NCBI RefSeq assembly: GCF_009727055.1
Contig: NC_052351.1
Location: 62,100,475 to 62,164,474 of the forward strand
Direction of reading: 5' to 3'
Source of the DNA: Benincasa hispida
Taxonomy: Eukaryota > Streptophyta > Magnoliopsida > Cucurbitales > Cucurbitaceae
Length of the DNA: 64,000 nt
The notes beneath the pieces were generated by a model, which searched no databases, was not told the DNA's origin, and saw only the letters and a program-made list of their open reading frames with translations. A program made the position numbers and the translations under genes. Positions 1-10,718 of the stretch are shown here, one piece after another. The first letter of the stretch is position 1. Every line of letters begins with the position of its first letter.

Positions 1-247
1 AGAGATAGGTTGCTGCATTTTTCTGGTTGTTTGAGAGTTCGGAGGGAATTCGAAGAATTCGTTACTTCAAGAAGAACATGAAGAGTTTAAGTCTTCAAAA
101 TCACTCACCTCTTCTCTTCATTTTGTATGTGATGGCATGTTGAATTATATCAAATGTTTATGTTTTTGTTCTTTATCTGATTATATGTTTTGTAAAACAA
201 TTTTGGGATACCGATCCTTTTCGCACATAGTGTCATCCACTCTTTCA
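1..247 (+). repeat. 3' end of the 5' LTR of Copia element A (cut by window start)
   Basis: This stretch matches the end of the downstream LTR (about 22402-22665), with the same order of words and the same terminal segment ending in CTTTCA. It ends at 247 and is followed two bases later by a methionine-tRNA-type primer-binding site, which fixes the LTR boundary. The left end lies outside the window. Confidence 0.85.
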
Positions 248-248
248 A

Positions 249-261
249 TTGGTATCAGAGA
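249..261 (+). other. Primer-binding site of Copia element A
   Basis: TTGGTATCAGAG at 249-260 is complementary to the 3' end of initiator methionine tRNA, the usual primer for plant Copia elements. It sits directly after the LTR end. It is a PBS and not a tRNA gene: no cloverleaf surrounds it. Confidence 0.9.
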
Positions 262-2049
262 GTGCGGTTGAGTCCCAATTTTGATTTCGAACTTTCTTTA
301 AAGTAATGTTGGATTTAGGGTTCTACATCGTTGAATGTGGAATGAGTTTTTACACATCTGGCTGTTTTTGGGATTCGACTTTTAGAATTCTACTGCATTT
401 TTTATGATTTGGTATGTAAAGGGCCCTTTTTTATGCCCCTAATTATTAGCTATCAAATCTCTCGTGATGATTTTCTGGGTTCGATTTGGTGGAAAATGGA
501 GCAAAATTGGAGTTTTTTGGCTGATCGAGCAAGAAGAACAAGCTTACTGCATTGAAGTATAAGGCTGCATTATAACGACGATCGCCTTATGCTGCAAGGT
601 AGTGAACGTAACGTTATGCTATGGTTGGAAAAAGGTAGCATAACGATGTTTGGCATCAAGCATCATTACGCACCAAACGAGAGGCGCGCGAGCACAAGGT
701 CGGTCCAGGCTGACAATTTGAGGCTTCCAACAATGGTTTTCTTTAGTTTTAGTTATTATTTGTAATAAATAAGTATTTTATTGTTTTTTCTTTCATTAAA
801 ATAATATAAAATATTATATTAATTTAATTAATATTTGAGGAAGCTAATCCTGGTCCAAATTGTGGCTTTTAATTATTCATGTGATGTATGGTTATTTTGT
901 TTTATAATTATATATGTCATAATGTATGTCATATAAGAAAATCCCACCACAGGATATACATTTGTTTATGCATCATTTTTTAATATAAATGTTATATTAT
1001 AAGATTGTATGCTTTATTGAGCATGTTTATGCGTCATATTGCATAAATGTTATTAAGTATGAATGCATACATGAATAACATCTCCATGCATCATTAATAT
1101 TATAAATGCTATAATATATATTTTAGATGTATGGATGAATGTTGTTTTTTTTATATTTCCTAAGTATGTAATTGTTATATATGTATTGTAATGAAAAAGG
1201 AATTACATGATGTATGACACCACTTTAGTGAATTATAATTGTTATAATATTTTAAAGTATATTATTAGATGCTTGTAGAGGATTTAATTGTTTCATTTAA
1301 TCCTTATAATAGTTATAAGTTGAATGAAATTAGAAACAAAATCTATAACAAAGTGTTGCATGCTAACATAGGTTAATTTTTTTTTTTAAAAAAAGTTTAA
1401 AATTAATTTCACAGTAGACCTCTATTTAATAAATTTCTAATACAATTAGAATTAGGTTTAATCTTTTAATTCAGTTTAATAAGATTAAATTAATTTCGAA
1501 TAAAATATTAAATTTATAACAAATGTATCTATAAAGGACCTTCGTCTATGGACAATTCTGTCTAGGCTGGGGTTTTTAACCTGATGGAAATGAAACACCC
1601 TTATCAAGGAACTGACCTGGAAGTGAATTAGATAGATTTGTTACAAGCATGCAATGGATGATTAAAGTTTGTCAAAGTGTTTAATGAACAGTAATCAACA
1701 ATATTAAACAATCCAATGTAAATGTTACTTTGGGAAAAGTTAAACAAATACTTTGTAAAATTAATTAGCTGAATTTTCTAAGTTAATCAACCCTAGGCAA
1801 AACACTCAGTGGGTGGAAAATGTGGTATATGATACTTCATTTTTCCTTTCATGTTTCTCCCTAGAAGTTCACACCATGAGATCTATGCTCGGCCTCAAGG
1901 TACCTTTGCTTGCGTCCCCCTACGAGTGGTGTTTGCATAGGTCAATAACAAGGTGAATGGAAAGAGTGTTTATAGTAAGTGGGACAGGAAAGTGTGTCAA
2001 CACTTCTTATGGTCTCCTTCATTAGTTTGTAGTAAACTTTCATGCTCGG
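262..2049 (+). other. Untranslated leader of Copia element A, first part
   Basis: No ORF of note. Its order of words is shared with the leaders of elements D (36531-38765) and J (minus strand, 58753-60731): AT-rich stretches, a GACCT...TCTAGGCTGGGG-type segment near 1540-1640, and a GGCCTCAAGG...TGCGTCCCCCTA box at 1889-1940. Positions 612-621 and 636-645 form a perfect 10-bp inverted repeat (CGTTATGCTA / TAGCATAACG). The Gypsy element M interrupts the leader at 2049/2050. Confidence 0.75.
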
Positions 2050-3923
2050 TGTAATGGAAAAATTGATGCTTTGTCGTGTTGTCGTCAGACAACTTGTTAG
2101 GTTGCTGACGACATATGTATATGTATATGTGCTTTGCGATGATAATAATATGCGATACTACGTTCTAAATGATATATGCGGTGATGCTTAGATGCTTTCA
2201 TAGTATGCATTCGTGTAGTGTTCGCGTGTCACAAGTTTTCTTACGTTGGAACCAAGTATAATTCCAACGCAAGTTTCTCAGAGTGATCTGAGGTCGAACA
2301 CGGGGATTGCGGTGATTAGTGCGATACTAATGTGGTATATGCGACCGGTAAACAAAAAGAATAATGAATTGGTTTGAGAAAAGTAAAATGCGATAACAAA
2401 GTAAAGCGATGATAAATAAATTGCGGTAGAGTAAATTGCGATGATAAGTAAAGTGCGGTAAAATAAATTGTGGTGATAAAATAAATGAATAAACAATTAA
2501 ATATACAAGTTGAGGACTGGCTGTGAAGATGTGCAAAAGTATCTGAAGAATGCGGTGGCAAGTCTTGTGAAATGAGTCAGAAAGAGAATGGGTTGAGAGA
2601 AAGGACATCGCAAGCTCATCAATCTTGTTAACGACTCAACTAAGGTTCCACTTTCCCTTGGCTTACACCTTTCAGTGATCGGTCGCGTTCCCATATGTCT
2701 ATGGTGAAACAGGGATGAACGTGGTGAACGCAAGGTTGTTTCCATCTCTAGAAATACTTCTCGCTTTAGTTAACGCATTCTTCCAACTTTCTTTCGAGAG
2801 GCAGAATAAGATCTTCACTTTTACTCTCATAGGTGAAGATGCCATTGAGCACGCATTAACTAAACTTAGCCGATTTCTTCAATAAAATTAACTTACTTGC
2901 TTAATCCTTCCCCTTTACCCTGGGGGATTAGTTACACATGATGAAGAAAATGGATGATGAATGTATGGAGAAGAACAGAGAAATGACGATGAATACGATA
3001 ATGATATTAAAATCTAGAGATGAGCATTTGTTACAGATAGTGAATGGAAGATTAGAGATGAACACAATAGATGAATAGAAAATGAGAACAAATACGGTAA
3101 GAGTGTCAATGTCTTAATATAGATCCCGATCGGGGATGATTTGCTTGTCGGCGTGTGGTAGGAATGGTGTGGAGAACTTCCCTCTTAGGTTTGTTTTCCA
3201 GGTAGAAGTGATCTTTTGCTCAAAGCTTCTTCTTCGAGAATGAAAATAATTGCTTGCTCCAGAGACTTACCTCTCAGTCTTGTCTCGTCTTTCTCCCCGG
3301 ATTTTTATAAATTATCTCTTCAGACCAGCATCCTTTCTTTGAATTTGATGTAGTTATTTATAGTCCTTGGCACCTTCTGCATTAGTGGTCCCGCTCTGAA
3401 AAGCTGATAATTCCTGCCATGGCTTGGTGGAAACGTCCGCTCTGCTCCACATTCAATTTGTCACAATCGTACAAAAGAAAAGCTGTACAATGTCAGAAGT
3501 CCTTGCAAATGCGTCGCTCTTTACATCTACGATCGATCGCTACATGCGGTGTAATTGTTTTGATCTTTTATCCATTGCCGTATGTGGTGGGAATGCATTG
3601 ATCGTTTGAGTCCATGATCGATCATCGCATGCATTGCAATTGCATTGTTCATTTTTCGTTCTTGATTTACCGCCGTATGCAATGCGAATTCGTTGTTCTT
3701 TTTGTCCTCAAGCGATTGTCGCATCCGGTGACCTGTTTCCTGCAAAACAAAGACTTGGACGTTCCATTTTTCCATCGCAATGGGGTTAGTGGGTGTGCTT
3801 ACGACACTTTACAATTTTTGCGTTTCTAAGCCAATTTCTATACGGTCGACGCGACTTTTCCCTTTTTTTGCTGCATAATCTCAATAAAACAGTATAAATA
3901 ACTTGTATTTCTACAAGTTATCA
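2050..3923 (-). repeat. 3' LTR of Gypsy element M
   Basis: Near copy of 10719-12609. On the minus strand it begins TG at 3923, followed by the 10-bp stem, GAAA, 10-bp stem hairpin (3898-3921), and ends at 2050. A TATA-like TTATTTATAG sits at about 3353-3363 (read on the minus strand). Small ORFs on the minus strand near 2278-2745 recur in the other LTR but are low in complexity and I do not call them genes. Confidence 0.88.
3898..3921 (-). other. LTR-terminal hairpin, left LTR of element M
   Basis: Perfect inverted repeat ATAACTTGTA (3898-3907), loop TTTC, TACAAGTTAT (3912-3921), immediately inside the terminal dinucleotide. On the element's strand it reads TG, stem, GAAA loop, stem. Confidence 0.85.
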
Positions 3924-3937
3924 TACCCCCAAATTTA
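3924..3937 (-). other. Polypurine tract of element M
   Basis: The minus strand reads AAATTTGGGGGGTA just before the TG of the 3' LTR. This is the plus-strand priming site expected at this place, and its G-run form is typical of Athila/Tat-like Gypsy elements. Confidence 0.75.
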
Positions 3938-4400
3938 GATATATGCTTGTCCTTAAGTATATCGTCGACTAAGGCAATTCAACTTAAATCCTATCTTAAA
4001 TTTGCGTCGATCGGCTACTCTGAATGCTCCACCTCTACATAATTTCTCAAACCTACAAGTTCCTTCTATCCTTTGACATTTCTTCAACATGCTCTACTTT
4101 ATTCTTATCTAAGACAAACCTCTACCCAAAGTTCTCTTCTTGTTTTGAAAAGAATGTTTTACCTATTCTTGTGAAAACAACGAAGTGCGTCTTTTATGCG
4201 GTGGCCTGGTTTGCATCATCCTATAGAGAATGTTGATCATGCTTACACTCTTCGTTTTGGCTTGCTCCCACAGGTGTCATGCGAGCATCCAAGTTCGGTT
4301 GTGTACCAAGCTCAACTTCAACTCTTGATCCTTAGCCAAGTTTTACTTTTGCTTGTCAGTGGAGTTGTCTCTTTTCTTATTTTCTCTCTTTTTTTTTTTT

Positions 4401-4590
4401 TTGTTTTGTATTGTGTCGATCCTGGTAACCTACCTTTGTTTTGGCTTGCTCCCACGGGTGTCATGCGAACATCCAACTACTGTCTCTTATACACATCTAG
4501 ATGTGTATAAGAGACAGGTATTGCGTCGATCGTGGTAACAATACCTTCGTTTTGGCTTGCTCCCACGGGTGTCATGCGAACATCCAACTA
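4401..4590. repeat. Imperfect ~72-bp direct repeat separated by an adapter junction
   Basis: The segment before the adapter (about 4408-4479) and the one after it (4518-4590) share the same order: GTATTG.GTCGATC.TGGTAAC, then GGCTTGCTCCCACGGGTGTC and CATGCGAACATCCAACTA. Differences within the copies show that these are real repeat units and not a simple read copy. The junction between them is artificial. Confidence 0.7.
4480..4517. other. Nextera (Tn5 mosaic-end) junction adapter: assembly or library artefact
   Basis: CTGTCTCTTATACACATCT followed directly by its reverse complement, 38 bases, identical to the copies at 28678 and 28869. This is the engineered Tn5 mosaic end placed back to back, as in mate-pair junctions. 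It is not plant sequence. The assembly is unreliable across this point. Confidence 0.97.
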
Positions 4591-5226
4591 TGAGCAGGTT
4601 CCTTTCACGACTTAACTTTTATTAGGTTGGGATTTTCCCTTGTGCTGACAGTAGATTTTTTTTTTTTTTTTTTTTATGATGATGAACGCATTTGCCTGAT
4701 ATGACCGCATCCGCTTGATCGCATCTGCTTAGACCTTCCCCACCCCTAAATTTAGAGATGCGCAAGGTTCTCATTGCATTGTTTTGGACAGAAAAGACAA
4801 AACACTTAGTCAAAATTTTGAAAAGAAGATTTGAGTAGAGTCTTGTAATAGAGAAGGTAAAGTAGAGCTATTGCGATGAATTGTCTAAGTGTTAGGCAGA
4901 AAATGCAATGTATAAAGAAAATTTCCTAAGGTTACGCATACTATTCATCATGGCAGCACAAATAACAACACAAAAGAAAAGAAAAGAATTACCGCAATAA
5001 ATTGACAAAGGATGATAAAAATAAAGAGGCCAACGCATAAGGAAAGAATGATTACTCAGTTATATAAAATTTGTCTAAGTACACAAAGAATTATAATTAT
5101 CGCAACACAAAATTGTATGTACGTATAGAAGAATACAAGGTATAGCTATCTATATAAAAAAATGAATGGCCGTAAAAAAAAAAAAAAAGAATGCAAAATT
5201 GTGGAGAAGGTGGTACACCCCAAAAT

Positions 5227-8105
5227 TTAGAGTTGCGGCAAGGGCTCTTGGTGAGGAGGGTGTTGCGGAAGAGCTCTGTGAGGCGCTTCTTGAAAGTGTA
5301 GAGGCTGATGTAGATGTTGAGGCACCATGGGATCATGTAAATAGGCAGTTAAGAAATTGAAGTACTTATGGTTGCGTTCAGCCATCTGTCTTTGATTTAG
5401 GCGAATGGTGAAAATGTTGCGTTGAATATTAAGCATTGCCTGTCGCAGCTCTGCATTGCTCTCTCGCAACTTCGTTAATGAATGGTGGAAGAAGGTTAGC
5501 TCTTGAGACAAGAAGACCCGCATATCTTCTAAGGTAGCAGCAAGGGTTGCGATGGAGGGTTGCGCTGTCGATGTTTCACCAGCATCGGTTTGAGGTTGAG
5601 TGGAAGGGCCTGCTCTCAAACTGTGTGGGTCATCAACATGCGGCGACTTTGGTGGTGAAAAGTGGGGTGGAGTTGGATGGCGGGTGGACGCTACTGGAGA
5701 TGTGGGGTTGGAGTCTGGGGCAAGGAAGAGATTCGTGAATTGTTCGGGAAGAGGGGAAAAGGGTTCATTTGGTGGGCTTGGTGGGCGAATAACTAAAGGC
5801 AAAGGGTCCAAGGGTAGACTGGTTTGCTTCTGCGGTGAACTTTTTTGGACGATTTCCTTTCCTTTTTCATTGTGGTGCTGCTTCTTTGGTCTTGTGGTTG
5901 TGGCGCATTTAAATCAATGAGGGGTCATTTCGTTGGAAGCTCAGGGCAGTGTGGCGAATCCTTGAGAAGCATTCTTTGGATTTTAATGTTGATGACACCG
6001 TGCACTTCTAGTATGGGCTCTTCTTCAATGCCCACACCTACATATAGGCATAGGCTTGAAATAGTCCATGGGAAGAAGTACTGGCCTCTCACTCGGCCAA
6101 CAAAACCTCGGATTTGCTTCGAATGAGTTGGCCCACATTAATCGAAATGTCTCGCGCTACGCAATATACGGCCATAACTCCATCCCTTGAAATTGTCTTG
6201 TCATGCGTTGTTGGGATGAGTCAACTTTTCACCAAATATACCCAAAGGCGCGCTTCTGGTAGCAGCCGGTTGTAGGCGAGGGTTCTTAGGCCAGTTAGGG
6301 ACACCATCCACTTGGTGCCCAGTTGCGTTAATACTCTTAGCGCATCCTCCATATGCTCTTCTGTAGGATCATCAATCAGTTTGTTACCCGGTGCTTCCGG
6401 GAAATTCTTCAACTGATAGAGCTGATTGATGTCCTCTACACTTAACGACACTACCCTCCCTTCGACGATCATCGCATCTTCGGTTTCGTTGAGCTGGCCG
6501 TGGTAGAAGGCCCTCACTACCGATGGCAATACGATGGACGGACACTAGTAAAACTTCCCACCCATGTTCCACCACAATGCTGGTGATGAGATCCAGTAGT
6601 GGCGCCGACACAGGAAAGAAGCCCATCTCCATCTACAGATCATCATTTTCTTTTTTGGTTGCTGGGTGCCTCCTGGTCGACGTAAGCTCGCTGCTTTCCA
6701 CTTTACCTTTTCCCTTTTCTTGAGCAGCCGCAAGGCGGGACTTTTGTCTTTGGGTGCGTTCCCTCACCTTGCATTACTCTTCTTTTTCCTTTTCCCATTC
6801 TTCCACTTCTTTTCTTTTCCTCTCTCTAACACAGTGAACATTTACTTTGCAGCGTCTCTTCTTTTTCTCCTTCTCCTTCTTTTCTGCTTCTTCTTCTCTC
6901 ATTTCTTTTTCAAATTGCTCTAAGGCGAGCACAATGCGCTACTCATCCTCGAGCCTTCTTCTCTCTTCTTCTTCCACCCTTGCATTGTCACGGCGAACCT
7001 CCTCATCGTGAAGTTTTTTGGCCAAATCGCCTGATGCGATGATTTGGCGTGCCCGTGACATCTTCTCTTTCTTCTCCTTTAATTCTCTTTTTCTTTCCTC
7101 CTTCTCCTCTGCTTTGTGTTGAATGAATGTTGGGTCACTTATGGACCCTTGCGGCGCGTTCTCCTTGCAACGCCGCATTAGAGGGGAGATGTCAGGATCT
7201 TCTCTTTCTTCAGATGCAACTAATCTGGTATGCAACGATGAAGCTTGTAGTTGCGCTGATGCTCTAGCTTGCGCTGACATCCCCTCTTCTACCCTTGCGG
7301 TGGTTGATTCTCTTTCTTCAGATGCAACTAATCTGGTATGCAACGATGAAGCTTGTAGTTGCGCTGATGCTCTAGCTTGCGCTGACATCCCCTCTTCCAC
7401 CATTGTGGTGGTTGATTCTCCGTCGACGTTTAAACTTTTTGCCCTTTTCCTTTTTTCCTCCTCTTTCTTCAGGCACTTCTCTTCTCGCCTGCATTGTTTT
7501 CTTTCACTTCTCTTCTTTTCTTTCTTCTCCTTCTTCAGCCGGGAGACTTCATCTTCTTCTGCCCGTTTTTCTTCACTTTTTCTCTTCTTATTCTCATCAA
7601 ACTTCCCTGTTTGCTCTTGCGCCTCTACAACCTCCAAAACAACCCTTACGGGTCTCTTATTGGAGTCTGTTGGAGCAGTCTCCTTAGGATCTGAAATGGC
7701 CAGGGCCATTCTCTGCGAAGCCATCGCCAACTCCTCCTCTGATGGTAGGGGCTGGTTCACTACTTCGGCCTTCGGTAACCCCCTATCCTTCTCTTAGTGG
7801 CTCAAAATACTCCCAAATACCTCATTGTCGTCTTTCCGTTTCAGTTCGCTCTCGATCAAAGGTACTGGGAGTGCCACCTCAGGTCTTGTGGCAGGGGCAC
7901 TTTCCGTGCTTAGCCCCTCACAGTAGGTGGGTGGTTTTTCGGCTACAGAGGTTTCTCGCCTGGGTCTTCCGACGAATCTAGGGGATGGCTTAGGTTGGGC
8001 GGTGAGGCGGCGGCTAGCAGCGAAGAAGGCCACCTTCCGTGCGGTGACGGGGGCATGGGAAGGGGACGATGGCTGGGAAGAAGAGTAGGATGATTGTCTG
8101 GCCAT
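5227..8105 (-). pseudogene. Accessory ORF of element M: coiled-coil/charged protein with a 'putative plant transposon protein'-like region
   Basis: Read from 8105 leftwards. The N-terminal part (to 7797) is Ser/Pro/Arg-rich. After one in-frame TAA at 7794-7796 the same frame continues to a single TAG after 6939, and then on in that frame to about 6770. This middle part is very rich in Lys, Glu and Arg (likely coiled coil) and contains a 36-residue tandem duplication. From about 6620 to 6130, across one frameshift, it resembles the plant-specific PF20167-type domain found in Athila/Tat-like elements: FYHGQLNETED, then LWVYLVKS, then LIPTTHDKTISRDGV. A TGA lies at 6221-6223. The C-terminal part (5811-5227) is Pro-rich followed by a helical Gln/Arg-rich stretch. 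It lies downstream of gag, where pol would be expected. Few stops over nearly 2.9 kb suggest recent loss. Function unknown; the domain call is from memory and not a database search. Confidence 0.7.
7201..7416 (-). repeat. 108-bp in-frame tandem duplication inside the accessory ORF
   Basis: TCTCTTTCTTCAGATGCAAC occurs at 7201 and again at 7309, and the intervening 108 bases are almost identical in both copies. It encodes a duplicated 36-residue unit containing EEGMSAQARASAQLQ. The period is a multiple of three, so the frame is kept. Confidence 0.9.
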
Positions 8106-9423
8106 TGGTTTGGCTGAGTGATAGAATTTGGAAATTTCTTGTTCTTTGGAAGAAAGCTCGGAAGGGGATGGGCATATAAAGAGAATTTTTGCTTAGGGTT
8201 TTTTTTGCAAAGAGATGCAAGTGAGCTCTCGGGCTTAAATGAGGCACGATTTATAGGTTGGACCTTGATGGGCCCAACGCGATCGTTGCGCGACAGACTT
8301 CGGTATTCCAAAAAGCCTACCACGCCTCTCTCATTATGACTTAGCAGAAAGGACGTCCTTTCGTCTACTAAGTAATAATTCCCTCGTGAGCTAAAGCGAT
8401 TTGACTACCCTCTCCACGAATATTTTATCATGTTTTTTCTTTTATTTAATAGGACGGGCGCAGTGTTAAGTGTTTAACGCAATGCATCCGTTACTGCAAA
8501 TGCATATTTGCGAAGGACAGGTGCAACGTATGTATTAGCGTAACACAACCATCAATGCAATGCATTTCTGGAGGACGGGCGCACGATATTTCTACCAGTG
8601 CAACACATCCGTCAACCTAGTGCGTATTTGTGGAGGATGGGCACAATGTACATACGAGCGCAACTCATCCATTAATGTAATGCTTTTTGGAAGACAGGCG
8701 CAAAGTGTATCCATTATAGCAAGATACACCTATCATCGCAATGCATACCTGACGTTATTATGTATCATCAACATCGCAATGCTTATCCCAAAACCAAATT
8801 GATAAGACGTTGTGGTGTTCACTTATAACATTCATTCATAGAATTTAAGATCATCGCAAACTGAGACTGGAATGGAAATAAATTCAACTAGGCATGAAAT
8901 TAGATTGACGCAAGCTGGGATTGAAATAGAAATAAATTCAAGTGAGCAGGAAAACTAATTTACGAAAGCAATAAACTGATTTAAATAACGCAATGATAAA
9001 GCAGTAAAGAAAGCGATAGAGATAGTGATAGGGATGCTGATTGAAAAAGGTTCTTTAGGGTTACTACAACTGCATCCCTGTAGGTGGTCAGACTTTCCTA
9101 CCCTATGTCACTACTGACATTTTTCCTTCCCATTCGATCTAGGGGCTTCTGAATTACTGGGTAGCGTTCTAGGTGTTCTGTTTCTAAGCTCGGCTGCCAG
9201 CTACCCAACCTGAACCTCCAAGTTCCTTATGGAAGATGCTTGCGATTGCATGATCGCATCATTTTTTTTCTATATACTGCTTGAGCAGCGCTTCCAAGGA
9301 CGATGAATTCGTTGAGGTGTTGGATGAGGAAGGTCGGTTGTGTGATTGCCTATTTTGGTGGTGACTCTTATTTTGACCTTGATCAAAAGCCGGAGGATTT
9401 CTTTGATTCCCTAACTGATTGTT
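8106..9423 (-). other. Spacer between gag and accessory ORF of element M
   Basis: Contains the degenerate tandem repeat at 8452-8760 and otherwise no recognisable domain. The minus-strand stretch just left of 9424 may be the decayed gag C-terminus. Upstream of 8105 there is Pro/Phe-rich sequence with stops, plausibly the 5' untranslated part of the accessory transcript. Confidence 0.5.
8452..8760. repeat. Degenerate ~60-bp tandem repeat, about five units
   Basis: Units begin with variants of GGACGGGCGCA at 8452, 8515, 8573, 8635 and 8692 (spacings 63, 58, 62 and 57) and each contains a CGCAA/GCAAC...CATCC...GCAATGCAT core. The degeneracy indicates an old array. Confidence 0.75.
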
Positions 9424-10601
9424 CTACAGATTCCTTTGGCCTCCCTGGTCGTTGTTCCCTCCCCAACTTAAGTTGGAGTGATTCCGCCAACCTGGGTTGT
9501 ACGTGTTGCTGTACGAGTTATTCTGGATCGAGTAAACTGTTTGTGGGTTTGATGGGCACATTTCCACTGAATGACCCCCTTTGCATTGTACACAGCTTAT
9601 CACTGCCACTTGTGTTAGCGCATTGGCTTGCGCTGCACCCTGGGAGAGAGTTTCTTGATTAATCGCCATTGTTTGGAGGAGAGAGGTAACTGCAGCCATT
9701 TGGGCAGCCAATGTGGTCATTGTATTAGCAGGTACAATGGTGCTTTCTGTTTTTCTTCGCTCTGGGCCTCTTCCTCCATACCCATCATCTACCCAACATC
9801 TGTATTTTGCGAAATGCGATCTAAGATGACCTTGGCTTCAGTGTTCGTTTTGTCCATAAATCCTCTTGCCGTGGAGGGATTAGCAACAACTTGCGTCGAT
9901 GTGTCCAAGCCATTATAGAAGGTTTCCATAAGAACGCAATCGGGAATCTCAATATGCAGACAGTTCTTCACCAGTCTTCTAAATCACACCCATGCAGTGC
10001 TCAGAGTCTCGTTCTCCATTTGCTTGAAATTTAACACATCCCTTCGTCTTCTTGCGTTGACTGCGAGCGGGAAAAATTTCTTCATAAACCGCTCAACCAA
10101 CTGGTCCCAAGAGTTGATGTCATTTGGCTCCAATGAATGGCTCATTGCCTCATCCCGAAGTGTATACGGGAAGAGATACAGTCTTATTCCTTCAGGAGTC
10201 ACGCCAGGAATGGAGAATGTATTGCACAGTTCTACGAAGCTGGTCAAGTGTGCATGCGAGTCTTCTCCTTGAAGACCTCCAAACTGACCCGTATTTTGGT
10301 TCATTTGTAGCATGACCGACTTAATTTTGAATCTTGCATTCTCCTCCACCATTGGTCTTGCAATTTCGGGCGAGAAGTCGTATAAATTCGGCGCTTCATA
10401 GTTCCTCATTGGAATATTGCGATCGGCGGCCAGAAAAACTGGGTCTTGCACCGGCCGATTGATTCCTTGATTCCTTTCGAGCCTATCATTGTTATTTGCC
10501 ATGTTTCTTCTTCGCCTTATACGATTCTGGCATGCTCTTGCGCGAAAGGTTCGCTCGATCTCTGTGTCGACGTCGAATTCTAGTTCAGTCCCAGTACTCA
10601 T
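9424..10601 (-). pseudogene. gag: Gag of Gypsy element M (broken)
   Basis: Begins at an ATG at 10601 with an Arg-rich N-terminus. The middle has the retrotransposon-gag core (SWDQLVERFMKKFFP, followed by RRRDVLNFKQMENE). A stop at about 9984 and frame changes break it. Two further open pieces continue the same protein: 9971-9789 (YNGLDTSTQ, then ANPSTARGFMDKT) and 9720-9424. The last holds the zinc-knuckle-like CVQCKGGHSVEMC at about 9556-9600, spaced C-x2-C-x3-H-x4-C, as in Athila-type Gag. Gag would form the particle and bind the RNA. It is the first gene after the PBS. No protease or RT follows it. Confidence 0.88.
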
Positions 10602-10698
10602 ACACCGTCAGCTTGCTCTCCGCGTAAACAGACAGTACAACAAAGATCTGTCCTGCAAAATACCATAAACATATTCAACACTAAAATTTGCCAATCTT

Positions 10699-10712
10699 CG
10701 ACAACGACGCCA
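10699..10712 (-). other. Primer-binding site of element M (Asp-tRNA type)
   Basis: The minus strand reads TGGCGTCGTTGTCG six bases inside the right LTR. This is a close variant of TGGCGCCGTTGCCG, the Asp-tRNA-complementary PBS common in Athila and Tat-like Gypsy elements. Confidence 0.8.
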
Positions 10713-10718
10713 AAAACA

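Larger units (their letters stand above)
3938..5226 (-). other. Non-coding 3' region of element M
   Basis: No convincing gene. It holds three degenerate copies of a GGCTTGCTCCCAC...GTGTCATGCG unit (about 4256-4285, 4440-4479, 4556-4590), homopolymer T and A runs near 4655 and 5172, and an artefactual adapter junction at 4480-4517. Two short overlapping plus-strand reading frames run through the adapter and must not be taken as genes. Confidence 0.6.

Noticed and set aside
249..261. Possible tRNA fragment
   Set aside because: Matches only the tRNA-complementary PBS; no acceptor stem or loops in the flanks.
2278..2745. Minus-strand small ORFs in the LTR of M, recurring at 10985-11430
   Set aside because: They recur because the LTRs are copies. 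Hydrophobic, low-complexity translations differ in frame and length between copies, with no sign of coding constraint.
4480..4517. A natural Tn5/IS50 insertion or a terminal inverted repeat of a DNA transposon
   Set aside because: Only back-to-back 19-base engineered mosaic ends, no transposase, no 9-bp target duplication, and identical copies at two other places. Library adapter is the simple explanation.
5547..5920. Plus-strand Gly/Trp-rich ORFs
   Set aside because: Antisense of the Pro-rich C-terminal part of the accessory ORF; no homology I recognise.
7123..7797. Plus-strand ORF of 224 codons with a duplicated Ser/Ala/Cys-rich unit
   Set aside because: It is the antisense of the accessory ORF; the repeat comes from the 108-bp duplication. 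The minus-strand frame has the recognisable composition and continues across the neighbours.
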